Shown piece by piece: positions 14,723 to 23,955 of a DNA stretch of 44,011 nucleotides. The notes beneath the pieces were generated by a model. The model was given only the letters and a program-made list of their open reading frames with translations. It had not been told where the DNA came from and made no database searches. Position 1 is the stretch's first letter; each line of letters begins with the position of its first letter. The DNA is taken from assembly GCA_035559435.1 (NCBI GenBank), contig DATMBC010000100.1, positions 1-44,011 of the forward strand, written 5' to 3'. The stretch is from a bacterium. GTDB lineage: Bacteria; Zixibacteria; MSB-5A5; WJJR01. Position numbers and translations under genes: made by a program.

Positions 14723-16570
14723 GTGCAATCCCCGCAGTCCGACCCAAACCGAATAAGCAGCAGCATTCCCGCTCAGTCGTGGGGCGATGAAATGTCCTCC
14801 CATCAGGCGCGGGCCACGGCGAATCTCCTGCGCGAATCAATCGATTGCCTGGCGGGTCTGGGGGGAGACTTTGGGAGTGCGATGGCCCGAATCGGGGAAC
14901 TGCATGACCGCTTGGTCGGCGGCGTGTTCCACCTTGCAGTGCTGGGCCAGTTCAAGCGCGGAAAGAGTGCGTTGATCAACGCACTGATTGGCGACACGGT
15001 CCTCCCAACCGGGATTGTGCCCGTGACCGCGGTTCCAACGCTTGTACGATCGGGTTCCGATTTCCGTCTCACGATTGAATACGAAGACGGTCAGAGGACC
15101 GAGACGGTTAGCGTCTCGTGCAGCGAAGAGGCACGCAATAGACTGACCGATTTGGTGAGTGAGACAGGCAATCCGGAAAATCGCCGGCGCATCTCGCGCG
15201 TGACGGTTGTCTACCCGGAAGCGCTCTTGGCCGACGGGGTCGTGGTGATCGACACACCGGGCATCGGCTCGACGCTGCGCCACAACACGGAGACCGCCGT
15301 CAATTTCCTTCCCCATTGCGACGCAGGGATATTCGTACTGTCCGCTGATCTCCCGCCGACTGAGGCGGAGGTTCAGTATCTGGCCAGGGTACGGCCGCAG
15401 ATTCCCCGGCTCTTTCTGGTCCTCAACAAGATTGACAGAGTCACGTCAGAGGAGTTAAGCACAGCCCTCGCCTTTCTTCGAAGGACGCTCGAACAACAGA
15501 GCGCACTCAACAAGGACACGCCGGTGTTTTGCCTCTCCGCAACAATGGGATTGGACGCTCGAGCCAGGAGGGACAAGGCGCGCTGGCGGGAAAGTGGCGT
15601 CGCCGACCTGGCAGAGCATTTGATCCGCTTTCTCGACACAGAGAAAAGGCCGGCGCTTCTCGACGCCGTGAGGTTGAAATTCTCGAGTGTCTTGTTGGAT
15701 ACTCTCCTCCGGCTCCGGTTGACCACCAAGAGCCTGGAAATGCCTCTCGCGCAACTCGGATCCCGCCTTCAAATGTTTGCGGAGGAACTTGAGAAGATCC
15801 AAGTGGAGCGCATTTCGACCGCGGATCAGCTGGCCGGGGATCAGAAGCGTGTCATCGATGAGCTCGAGGCGCAGGCGGAGACCCTTCGGAAGGAATCGCG
15901 AGTCCACATCAGAACCATCCTTCAAAACGTCGCGCCCTTCGGCGCCGCGTCGGGTCAACAGGAGTCCTCCGAAGCCGGTCTTTCGCGTGCAATCTCAGAT
16001 TACTTTGAGCAATGCTTTGTCCAGACGATGGAACGACTCCGCGCGCGCATCGGAGAGGTGCTCGGTCGACACGATGAGAAACTCAACGGGATCATCGAAC
16101 GGATCCGGACGGCAGCCAGTGACTCATTCGGGATCGCGCACACCGAGGCGCCGGGCGGCGGGGCACTTCGATTGACACGGTTGCCCTACTGGATCAGTCA
16201 GGAGTGGGTCGCCGGTCTGACCGCGATGCAGAAACACCGATGGGAGAGTTTCATTCCGCATGAGTATAGACAAGGGCAACGCGCCAAGCGTCTTGAGAGA
16301 GAGATAGAGACGCTGGTTGTAACCAATGTCGAGAATCTCCGCTGGGTGCTCCTCCAGAGCATCAACGAGACATTTCGCATCTACGGCGACTCCCTTGACG
16401 AGCGCTTTGCCGACACCCTGGCCGCCACACATGACGCCATCAGGTCAACGTTGCAGCGCCGCCGCGAGAATGTCGCGATGGTTGAACGGGAGCTGCCTTT
16501 GATGAAGCAGGCGGAGGAGCGTCTGCAGAACATCCGGAATGTGTTGACGGGCCTCGGCGGGAAACTGTAG
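14723..16570 (+). CDS. Dynamin-like GTPase under fluoride riboswitch control
   Basis: About 615 residues. Bacterial dynamin-type GTPase domain: G1 GQFKRGKS (residues 75-82), G3 DTPGIGS (from about 177) and G4 NKID (235-238). A long helical C-terminal region follows (LQMFAEELEKIQVERIS, LEREIETLVV), the usual stalk. A hydrophobic paddle is not obvious. The GTG at 14723 is chosen because AGGAG at 14708-14712 sits ten bases upstream and can pair with the riboswitch. ATG 14792, with only GGGG upstream, is the alternative. Such proteins remodel or repair membranes. Control by a fluoride aptamer suggests a membrane-protective role during fluoride stress (inference). Confidence 0.85.
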   Translation: MQSPQSDPNRISSSIPAQSWGDEMSSHQARATANLLRESIDCLAGLGGDFGSAMARIGELHDRLVGGVFHLAVLGQFKRGKSALINALIGDTVLPTGIVPVTAVPTLVRSGSDFRLTIEYEDGQRTETVSVSCSEEARNRLTDLVSETGNPENRRRISRVTVVYPEALLADGVVVIDTPGIGSTLRHNTETAVNFLPHCDAGIFVLSADLPPTEAEVQYLARVRPQIPRLFLVLNKIDRVTSEELSTALAFLRRTLEQQSALNKDTPVFCLSATMGLDARARRDKARWRESGVADLAEHLIRFLDTEKRPALLDAVRLKFSSVLLDTLLRLRLTTKSLEMPLAQLGSRLQMFAEELEKIQVERISTADQLAGDQKRVIDELEAQAETLRKESRVHIRTILQNVAPFGAASGQQESSEAGLSRAISDYFEQCFVQTMERLRARIGEVLGRHDEKLNGIIERIRTAASDSFGIAHTEAPGGGALRLTRLPYWISQEWVAGLTAMQKHRWESFIPHEYRQGQRAKRLEREIETLVVTNVENLRWVLLQSINETFRIYGDSLDERFADTLAATHDAIRSTLQRRRENVAMVERELPLMKQAEERLQNIRNVLTGLGGKL

Positions 16571-16576
16571 TATAAT
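16544..16576 (+). promoter_or_regulatory. Promoter of the crcB operon
   Basis: A perfect TATAAT at 16571-16576 starts immediately after the dynamin stop codon. TTGACG at 16544-16549 is the best -35 but is 21 bases away, longer than usual. The predicted start is close to the first base of the aptamer at 16583. Confidence 0.6.
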
Positions 16577-16582
16577 GAGGAC

Positions 16583-16656
16583 GGGTGATGGAGTTCACCC
16601 GCGGGGCGTCCGCCTCGACAAGCACCGCGTCGCAATTCGCGGTTGATGACTCCTGC
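16583..16656 (+). promoter_or_regulatory. Fluoride riboswitch 2 (crcB motif), before crcB
   Basis: GGGTG-ATGGAGTT-CACCC at 16583-16600 and GGTTGATGACTCCTGC at the 3' end match the fluoride aptamer consensus. GGAGT pairs with ACTCC, and ACCGCG pairs with CGCGGT as the inner stem. Between CACCC and that stem lie about 23 extra bases that can form a small hairpin (GCGG-CCGC) where the classical aptamer has about four. The 3' strand of the aptamer is shared with the terminator at 16646-16699, so fluoride binding should prevent termination. Confidence 0.92.
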
Positions 16657-16699
16657 TCTCATTCACAGGCGGTATGAGAGAGGGAGTCATTTCTTTTTT
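16646..16699 (+). terminator. Fluoride-controlled terminator (expression platform)
   Basis: ATGACTCCTGCTCTCAT (16646-16662) pairs with 16674-16690 over 17 bases with two mismatches, followed by TTCTTTTTT. The 5' arm contains the aptamer's GACTCC strand, so aptamer and terminator are mutually exclusive: an ON switch in fluoride. Confidence 0.9.
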
Positions 16700-16716
16700 G
16701 GGAGGGGACTCGGTTC

Positions 16717-17091
16717 GTGGCGCGGTATTTCGTTGTGTTCGCCGGGGGTGGGCTCGGCGCGACGGCGCGGTATTTGCTCTCCGGCGCGGTCTACCGCTTC
16801 ATGAGTTCGCAGTTTCCGTATGGAACAGTTCTGGTCAACACGTTGGGATGCTTTCTGATCGGATTCCTCATGACGTTTTTCCAGGAACGATTCGCAGTGA
16901 ATCCCGAGCTTCGTCTGTTTCTGACAATCGGGATGTTGGGAGGGTTTACCACGTTTTCCACGTTCAGCTATGAAACCATCCCGTTGATCCGGTCCGGCGG
17001 TTACATGACGGCGTCGGCAAATGTCGCGTATATGCTTCTGAATTGCCTGGGGGCCACCTGGGTCGGCGGTCTGATCGGAGCACAATTCTAG
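16717..17091 (+). CDS. crcB: Fluoride ion channel CrcB (Fluc)
   Basis: A 124-residue inner-membrane protein with four spans that exports fluoride as a dual-topology dimer. Family motifs: GGGLGATARYLLSG at the N-terminus, VNTLGCFLIGFL in span 2 and GMLGGFTTFSTFSYE in span 3, holding the Phe-box phenylalanines and the central sodium-site region. The GTG start at 16717 is nine bases after GGGAGGGG. It is the first gene after riboswitch 2 and 14 bases before the DUF190 gene. Length and motifs are complete. Confidence 0.96.
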   Translation: MARYFVVFAGGGLGATARYLLSGAVYRFMSSQFPYGTVLVNTLGCFLIGFLMTFFQERFAVNPELRLFLTIGMLGGFTTFSTFSYETIPLIRSGGYMTASANVAYMLLNCLGATWVGGLIGAQF

Positions 17092-17105
17092 GATTGGAGG
17101 CTGCC

Positions 17106-17453
17106 ATGAAACTCGAAGGCGAAGGCAAGCTCGTGCGCATCTTCATCGGGGAGTCGGATCGACTGCATCACCGACCGCTGTACGAAGAGATTATCTACAA
17201 GGCCAAGGAAGTCGGCATGGCGGGCACCACCGTGTTGCGCGGCATCGAAGGATTTGGTGCGGCGAGCCGCATCCACACCGCGAAGATCCTTCGCTTGTCG
17301 GAAGACCTGCCGATCATCATCGAAATCGTCGACACGATTGAACGGATCGACAACTTCATCAAGGCAGTCGATGATCTCTTTGAGGAAGCGGGGTGCGGGG
17401 GACTCATCACCGAAGAAAAGATGCACATCATTCGCTACGCGGCGGGCAAGTAG
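17106..17453 (+). CDS. DUF190 (PII-like) protein
   Basis: A 115-residue cytoplasmic protein. KLVRIFIGESDR, GMAGTTVLRGIEGFG and LPIIIEIVDTIERID are the hallmark segments of DUF190, a family with a GlnB/PII-like fold often found beside crcB. The ATG at 17106 is preceded by GGAGG at 17096-17100. It lies in the fluoride operon between crcB and enolase. A regulatory or nucleotide-binding role in fluoride transport is likely by fold and context, but its biochemistry is not settled. Confidence 0.9.
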   Translation: MKLEGEGKLVRIFIGESDRLHHRPLYEEIIYKAKEVGMAGTTVLRGIEGFGAASRIHTAKILRLSEDLPIIIEIVDTIERIDNFIKAVDDLFEEAGCGGLITEEKMHIIRYAAGK

Positions 17454-17487
17454 TCGTCCAAGGACAAAAGTTGAACATTGGAGCTGA

Positions 17488-18837
<1,350 letters not shown>

Positions 18838-18841
<4 letters not shown>

Positions 18842-19224
18842 GGTGGTTCTGTGGCCGATGCTGGCGTGAGACCTCGAAGGAAACGGTTGTCTGCCCGAAC
18901 TGCGGGGCGAGCCAGCACGAATTGGCTGACGAGCCATTCGTCCAAAAGCTCATTCGGTCGCTGCACAGCCCTGAACCCGAAACTCCTCTCCGAGCGGCCG
19001 CGCTGCTGGGCGAGCTGCAGGCGCGCGAAGCCATCCCGCACCTCATTGAGATCGTTCGGACATCTCGGGATCACTACCTGAAAGCAGAGGTCATTCGAGC
19101 GCTGGGGAGAATCGGCGGGAATGAGGCAGTCGCCGTCCTTTCGGCGCTGTCGGGTCGGGAATCTGGCGTGATCGAGAAGCGCGCGGTTCAGAAGGCTTTG
19201 CAGACGCTCGGGATCGTAAAGTGA
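18838..19224 (+). CDS. Zinc-ribbon protein with HEAT-like repeats
   Basis: A 128-residue protein. The N-terminus has two CxxC pairs (FCGRC at residues 5-8, CPNC at 19-22), a zinc ribbon. The rest is two or three HEAT-type helical repeats (PLRAAALLGELQAREAIPHL, then LKAEVIRALGRIGGNEAVAVL). The ATG overlaps the enolase stop (ATGA). This tight coupling supports the second enolase frame being translated. It is probably a protein-protein adaptor, perhaps for enolase, in the fluoride operon. No enzymatic motif. Confidence 0.75.
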
Positions 19225-19412
19225 GTCTTGCGAGTCGACTGCCGTGCTGCCGAAAACCCTGTGGGACCGTGGCATTAGCGTATCCGATGGTGCCGCGTCG
19301 CGACGCGCCCCGGATGTCGTGTAGCGCGGGCGTCGCAGACGCATTATACATGGTTGGGCTCCCGGCTGCCGCACTGCTATTCGTGTTGATGGGGCTGTTG
19401 ATGGGTCGCTGA
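19221..19412 (+). CDS. Doubtful small membrane protein
   Basis: A possible 63-residue reading frame starting at a GTG that overlaps the preceding stop (GTGA). Only its C-terminus is protein-like: a single hydrophobic span VGLPAAALLFVLMGLLMGR. A 20-residue version starting at ATG 19350 is also possible. No ribosome site and no recognised family. It fills the 256-base gap before the antiporter and may be spurious or a micropeptide. Confidence 0.25.
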   Translation: MSLASRLPCCRKPCGTVALAYPMVPRRDAPRMSCSAGVADALYMVGLPAAALLFVLMGLLMGR

Positions 19413-19480
19413 GTTGGAATGAGTGTCGTCCGTCTGTCTGGGGCGAGTGAAGCACCCGCTGTCCAATACAAAGAGAGCCG

Positions 19481-20692
19481 ATGGATAATATCTGGTTCGT
19501 TGCTGCAATCTGGATGGGACTGGCTCTTCTGGCCAGCCTGATCTCGATCCGCCTTGGAATCTCCGTCGCTTTGGTCGAGATCCTCGTGGGCGTGATGGCG
19601 GGCAACCTCCTGGGGCTGTACAAGACCACCGAGTGGATCAATTTCCTGGCCATGCTGGGCAGCGGGGTTCTCACTTTCCTTGCGGGGGCGGAAATCGATC
19701 CCGTTTCCTTGCGGACAAACCTGAAAGCGAGCCTGAGCATCGGCGCCCTCTCCTTTTTTCTCCCCTTTTTGAGCGTCTGGGGCTTTGCCCAATTCGTGCT
19801 GGGCTGGACACTGCAACAGTCACAGATTGCCGGGATTGCGCTATCGACAACGTCCGTGGCCGTCGTGTACGCGGTCATGATCGAGCGCGGGTTCAATGAC
19901 ACCGCCATGGGAAAGATGATTCTGGCCGCGTGTTTCATCACGGATTTCGGGACCGTCCTGGCGTTGGGAGTCTTGTTCGCGGACTTCAACATCTGGCTTT
20001 TGGTATTCGTCGTCGTCAGCGCCGTCATGCTCTGGTTTATGCCCAAGTGGACGAAGGCCATCATCGTGCACTTGGGCGCGACGCGCGTCAGTGAGCCGGA
20101 GGTCAAATTCATCCTCCTGATCCTCTTTTTTCTGGGCGGCTTGGCGACAACGGCAAAAAGTGAAGCCGTACTTCCCGCGTACCTGGTAGGGCTTGTCGTT
20201 GCGGGTGTATTCTTGCGGGACAAGACACTGGTGATCCGAATGCGCAGCATCGCCTTTGCGATGTTCACGCCATTCTACTTCATCAAGGCGGGCCTCTACG
20301 TCTCGGCCTCGGCCCTGTGGGCGGGACTGGGTATTATCGGGATTCTTCTGTTGATCAAGGTGGCCTCAAAGGTCGTGGGCGTCTGGCCGTTGGCGCGCGG
20401 CTTCAAAATGCGGGCGCGCGAAGCCAATTACACAACTTTGCTGATGGCAACCGGCCTGACCTTCGGCACAATCTCGGCGCTCTTCGGGCTGAACAACAAG
20501 ATCATAGACCAGCGGCAGTACACGATACTCGTCACCGTCGTCATCTTGAGCGCCGTAATTCCAACAATGATCGCACAGCGCTTCTTCCAGCCGAAGACCA
20601 CGACTATGCATGCGTGGGGGCGTTTGTTGCAAGGCGCGAACGGAGAAGAAGCAAAGAATCAGACAGCCGCCATATCGGAGGGTGAGTCATGA
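19481..20692 (+). CDS. CPA2-type cation/proton antiporter
   Basis: A 403-residue membrane protein with about 12 spans of the Na+/H+ exchanger family. Visible are GSGVLTFLAGAEID, ALSTTSVAVVYAVM and CFITDFGTVLALG, the discontinuous-helix region with its ion-binding Asp in TDFG. No TrkA-N or other cytosolic domain follows the membrane part. AGAGAG lies upstream of the ATG. Antiporters of this type are among the gene families reported downstream of fluoride riboswitches. In the operon it may counter acid or sodium load linked to HF entry. It overlaps uspA by four bases. Confidence 0.9.
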   Translation: MDNIWFVAAIWMGLALLASLISIRLGISVALVEILVGVMAGNLLGLYKTTEWINFLAMLGSGVLTFLAGAEIDPVSLRTNLKASLSIGALSFFLPFLSVWGFAQFVLGWTLQQSQIAGIALSTTSVAVVYAVMIERGFNDTAMGKMILAACFITDFGTVLALGVLFADFNIWLLVFVVVSAVMLWFMPKWTKAIIVHLGATRVSEPEVKFILLILFFLGGLATTAKSEAVLPAYLVGLVVAGVFLRDKTLVIRMRSIAFAMFTPFYFIKAGLYVSASALWAGLGIIGILLLIKVASKVVGVWPLARGFKMRAREANYTTLLMATGLTFGTISALFGLNNKIIDQRQYTILVTVVILSAVIPTMIAQRFFQPKTTTMHAWGRLLQGANGEEAKNQTAAISEGES

Positions 20693-21135
20693 TCCGAAAG
20701 TTGCTCGTGGGATACGATGGTTCCGATGGCTCCAAACTGGCGTTGAAGTATGCCATCAATCTGGCGAAGCTGACGGGAGCCTCTTTGCGCGCGCTCTGGG
20801 TTCGGGGATCGCTTCCCCACTATCCTGAAACTGTTGACGAAATAGAGGAAGAGAAATCCGCGACCGACAGGTACTGGATGAAGCTCGAAGCCGAAATCCG
20901 CGAGATGTCCGCGCGGGAGGGAGTCGAGGTGCAGACGGATTGCCGAGCCGGGCATCCTGCGAAGGCGATCGCCGAATACGCCGAGGAGGCTGGGGTGGAC
21001 CTGATCGTGCTGGGCAACCGGGGGCATTCCGGACTCTGGGGCCGTTTCCTGGGACACACTGCTGATCGCATCAGCGAAAACGCGCCTTGCAGTGTGCTCA
21101 TTGTGCGGGGCAACGAATCGCGTGAGAAGAAATAA
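20689..21135 (+). CDS. Universal stress protein UspA family
   Basis: A 148-residue single-domain Usp protein. The N-terminal KLLVGYDGSDGSKLAL has the conserved early Asp. The C-terminal LGNRGHSGLWGRFLGHTADRI, continuing to CSVLIVR, is the ATP-binding G-x2-G-x9-G type motif (third position followed by H-T). GGAGGG lies upstream, and the ATG overlaps the antiporter stop (ATGA). UspA genes are known members of fluoride-riboswitch operons. Likely a cytosolic nucleotide-binding stress factor. Confidence 0.92.
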   Translation: MIRKLLVGYDGSDGSKLALKYAINLAKLTGASLRALWVRGSLPHYPETVDEIEEEKSATDRYWMKLEAEIREMSAREGVEVQTDCRAGHPAKAIAEYAEEAGVDLIVLGNRGHSGLWGRFLGHTADRISENAPCSVLIVRGNESREKK

Positions 21136-21539
21136 TGAGGCTCCCGGACAACCATAGACGCAGCCTGTCGGCAACGGCCCAGGTGATGGAAGACACGCTG
21201 GATCAACTTGAGGACTTGCTGAATCGGAACAGACCCGACAGGATTTCTGAGAGGGTGCACGCGAGCTATACGCCCGGCAAGAGGAGGGCCCTGCTCGAAG
21301 CCGTCAGCGCCCTGCGACGCGCCAACGAAGCAATGTTCCAAGCCCTCGAGTTGGAACCGCGCCGCGTGGATGAGAGTCAAGTTGTCGAGGCCATGCGGTC
21401 ATATTTGTGGACGGTGCTCGAGGACAGCAGGCCGCATGCCTTGACGGGGTACGGCGAACTTTCGCCGGCTGAACAAACCGTGATTGAAAGACACGTTGTC
21501 GCAATGCTGCAACTCCTGCCACGGCTGTCCGTGAAGTAA
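21135..21539 (+). CDS. Unknown 134-residue protein, last gene of fluoride operon
   Basis: A soluble, mostly helical protein with no signal peptide and no recognised family (VMEDTLDQLEDLLNRN; LLEAVSALRRANEAMFQALEL). Its ATG shares one base with the uspA stop (TAATG), so it is translationally coupled and almost certainly real. Presence at the end of a fluoride-induced operon is the only functional clue. Confidence 0.75.
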   Translation: MRLPDNHRRSLSATAQVMEDTLDQLEDLLNRNRPDRISERVHASYTPGKRRALLEAVSALRRANEAMFQALELEPRRVDESQVVEAMRSYLWTVLEDSRPHALTGYGELSPAEQTVIERHVVAMLQLLPRLSVK

Positions 21540-21589
21540 GTCTGCCATACGCTCAGTCTGATTCGAGGAGCTACGATCAGGGAAGCTGA

Positions 21590-21746
21590 ATTGAAGCTAC
21601 GAGAATGAAAGCCTGAAACACTTCTGACGACTAAAGATCGCTTCTGAACTTGGTTATAAGTATCAGGGAGTCAGGCCCTTACGGCAGAATCGATGGCGCG
21701 CTGACAAGTTGGAAGTGACGACGGTGCGTGTCCCTCCCTCTCCGAT
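21590..21746 (+). repeat. Cassette end module, copy B, with attachment site
   Basis: The same module as 13436-13592: ATTGAAGC, GAGAATGAAA, then 157 bp in all to the end of the core. Its last 16 bases (21731-21746) equal the tRNA-Ser end at 8822-8837. It is taken as the right boundary of the island. Confidence 0.65.
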
Positions 21747-21783
21747 GCCGTACCTCCCGCCCCCACAGTCTCTTTACGACCTC

Positions 21784-22012
21784 CTACGTCCCCGTCCCGA
21801 AGCTGAAGGTATCGCCCGTTTGGCGGAGCGTTGCGGCTTCGACCACACCGATGGCGGTCAGGCGAACCCGATGTTTGACGGTGGCGCCGTAATGCAGCAG
21901 ATGCGCCGGGAGGCCTGTGCCCACAGAAACGGACCGACGGCGACATCCTCCGATGGCCGGTCGGGGAAGATCAGGACGTTGGCGTTTTGCTCCAGTTCGG
22001 AGAGCTTTTCAT
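21784..22012 (-). pseudogene. Decayed C-terminal fragment of a phosphotransacetylase-like domain
   Basis: The minus strand encodes, in one frame, ELEQNANVLIFPD then AVGPFLW. In another frame it encodes HLLHYGATVKHRVRLTAIGV then VEAATLRQ, ending at the stop 21784-21786. Together these match the end of the phosphate acetyl/butyryltransferase domain, as found in Pta and at the C-terminus of NADP-malic enzymes (ANVLIFPNL, GPILLG, VHVLQRGASV, MTAIAVV). An internal deletion after FPD and a frameshift make it non-functional. The N-terminal part is absent; the dadA-like gene follows. Positions 21747-22046 hold nothing else. Confidence 0.65.
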
Positions 22013-22046
22013 TGCCCCGCCGGTCCGGTCATGCGAGGTTTTCACC

Positions 22047-23315
22047 ATGAGCGAGCGCATTCTCATTGTCGGCGCCGGCGTGGTCGGGTTGTCGACGGCC
22101 TGTTACGGCGCGCGGCGTGGATTCACCGTGACGGTGATCGAGCGCGGGGCCGCCGACGAGGAGGGTTGTTCCTTCGGCAACGCCGGTTTGATTACCCCCA
22201 GCCACATTGTGCCGTTGGCTTCTCCCGGGATGATCAAACTCGGCATCAAATACCTCTTTGACCCGGAAGGCCCCTTTCACATCAGGCCCCGACCCAGCGG
22301 CGAGCTGTGGTTCTGGGCCTGGCGCTTCTGGCGTTCGGCCACCACGGAGCATGTGTTGCGCGCGGCGCCGTTGATCCGCGACTTGAATCTGGCCAGCCGC
22401 GATTGCTACGAAGAATTGCTCGCCGAGATCGGCGACGACTGCGCCTTGAAACGCGACGGCGTCATCAATCTCTGCCGCACCGAGCGCGGACTGGCGCAGG
22501 AAGCGCAGACCGCCGAATTGGCGCGTCGGGTGGGGCTGACCGCCGACGTGGTCGATGCCCGGCGGGCGCGGGAGCTGTATGGCGATCTGAACCTCAATGT
22601 CGTCGGTGGCGTCCACTACCCGCAGGACTACTTCCTCTCGCCGAATCGCTTCATGGCCGGACTGCGCCGCCTGGCCGAGCGATGGGGCGTGCGCATTGAA
22701 TGGGGGACCGAACTGACCGGATGGCGGACCGACGGCCGTCGGGTGAGCGCCGCCCTGACCGCGCGCGGCGAACGCGAAGCGGATCAATTTGTGATTTGCG
22801 CCGGATCCTGGTCGCCGCGGGTGGCGCGCGGACTCGATCTGGACATTCCGATTCAGGCGGGCAAGGGGTACAGCGTCACGCTCACCCATCCACCGCGACG
22901 TCCAAAGATCGCGGCGATTCTCTCCGAGGCACGGGTGGCCATCACGCCGATGGGCGCGGCGTTGCGTTTTGGCGGAACGATGGAGATCGCCGGGTTGGAC
23001 GAATCAATAACGACGCGGCGTGTCAACCGCATTATCCGCGCCGCCTGCCAGCATCTGACCGATTTTTCGCCGGCGGACTTCGCGGGCGTGGCGCCATGGC
23101 GGGGATTGCGCCCGGTGACGCCGGATGGACTGCCGTATATCGGACGGACCAGGCAGTTTGACAACCTCGCGGTAGCGGCCGGGCACGCGATGATGGGATT
23201 CAGCCTCGGTCCGATCACCGGACGACTCATCGCCGCGATCCTGGCGGGCGAAACGCCGCCCCTGGCCAGCCCGCTCCTGTCGCCGGACCGCTTCGCGCGG
23301 CGCCGTCAGCGGTAG
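22047..23315 (+). CDS. FAD-dependent amino-acid oxidase/dehydrogenase (DadA-like)
   Basis: A 422-residue flavoprotein of the DAO family. The N-terminal ILIVGAGVVGLSTACYGARRG is the FAD-binding Rossmann motif with GxGxxG. CSFGNAGLITPSH is characteristic of DadA-type D-amino acid dehydrogenases. The C-terminal PWRGLRPVTPDGLPYIG and AAGHAMMGFSLGPITGRL are also typical. GAGG precedes the ATG at 22047; the longer frame overlaps the pseudogene and is rejected. It probably deaminates D-amino acids or glycine-like substrates, passing electrons to the quinone pool. It ends 10 bases inside the convergent yajQ. Confidence 0.88.
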   Translation: MSERILIVGAGVVGLSTACYGARRGFTVTVIERGAADEEGCSFGNAGLITPSHIVPLASPGMIKLGIKYLFDPEGPFHIRPRPSGELWFWAWRFWRSATTEHVLRAAPLIRDLNLASRDCYEELLAEIGDDCALKRDGVINLCRTERGLAQEAQTAELARRVGLTADVVDARRARELYGDLNLNVVGGVHYPQDYFLSPNRFMAGLRRLAERWGVRIEWGTELTGWRTDGRRVSAALTARGEREADQFVICAGSWSPRVARGLDLDIPIQAGKGYSVTLTHPPRRPKIAAILSEARVAITPMGAALRFGGTMEIAGLDESITTRRVNRIIRAACQHLTDFSPADFAGVAPWRGLRPVTPDGLPYIGRTRQFDNLAVAAGHAMMGFSLGPITGRLIAAILAGETPPLASPLLSPDRFARRRQR

Positions 23316-23803
23316 TTGGCGAATTCGATGTGGTAGGGCAGATCCTTGTCGCGCAGAGTCTGAATCACCGATTGCAAATCGTCTTTCTTGGCGCCGGTGA
23401 CGCGCACCTGTGACTCCTGGATCGTGGCTTGGACCTTCAGTTTCTGTTCCTTGATGATCTTGACGATTTCCTTGCACTGATCACTCGACAGTCCCGACTG
23501 CACGGTCACCACTTGCGTCACCGTTCCTTCAAACGAGGCGGTGACCTTGCCGAATGCCAGCGCCTTGGGGGAAATCTCGCGTTTGGCCAGGCGGAGCTTG
23601 AGAATCTCGATGATGTTCTTCAATTTGAGCTCGTCGTCGGCCACGATCGTGATCGTGTGATCCTTCTGGTTCAAATTGACTTCGCTTTTGGTCCCTTTGA
23701 AGTCAAAGCGCTGGGATAGTTCCTTGAGCGTCTGATTGACGGCGTTATGGACCTCGTCCATTTTGACTTTGGATGTGATATCAAAGGAAAACGTCTGCGC
23801 CAT
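23306..23803 (-). CDS. yajQ: YajQ family nucleotide-binding protein
   Basis: A 165-residue cytosolic protein, full length for the family: MAQTFSFDITSKVKMDEVHNAV, then RFDFKGTKSEV, KEIVKIIKEQKLKVQATIQ, and the C-terminal VRVTGAKKDDLQSVI. YajQ homologues bind RNA or cyclic di-GMP. The ATG at 23803 is preceded by GGAGG. Stand-alone; divergent from the serpin gene and convergent with dadA. Confidence 0.95.
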   Translation of the reverse strand: MAQTFSFDITSKVKMDEVHNAVNQTLKELSQRFDFKGTKSEVNLNQKDHTITIVADDELKLKNIIEILKLRLAKREISPKALAFGKVTASFEGTVTQVVTVQSGLSSDQCKEIVKIIKEQKLKVQATIQESQVRVTGAKKDDLQSVIQTLRDKDLPYHIEFANYR

Positions 23804-23955
23804 GCCATCCTCCGGTTCGGTGCGCCCAAGGTGCGCAAGCGCGCCGGATGAATCCACGCTTTTGATGCCGAAACCTGTGGCCCGCGGTCGGGAAGAAATC
23901 GTGGGAATAACGGCGCAGCTCGTTGGTAGAATCCCTCGAAGCAAAGGAGGGAGTC

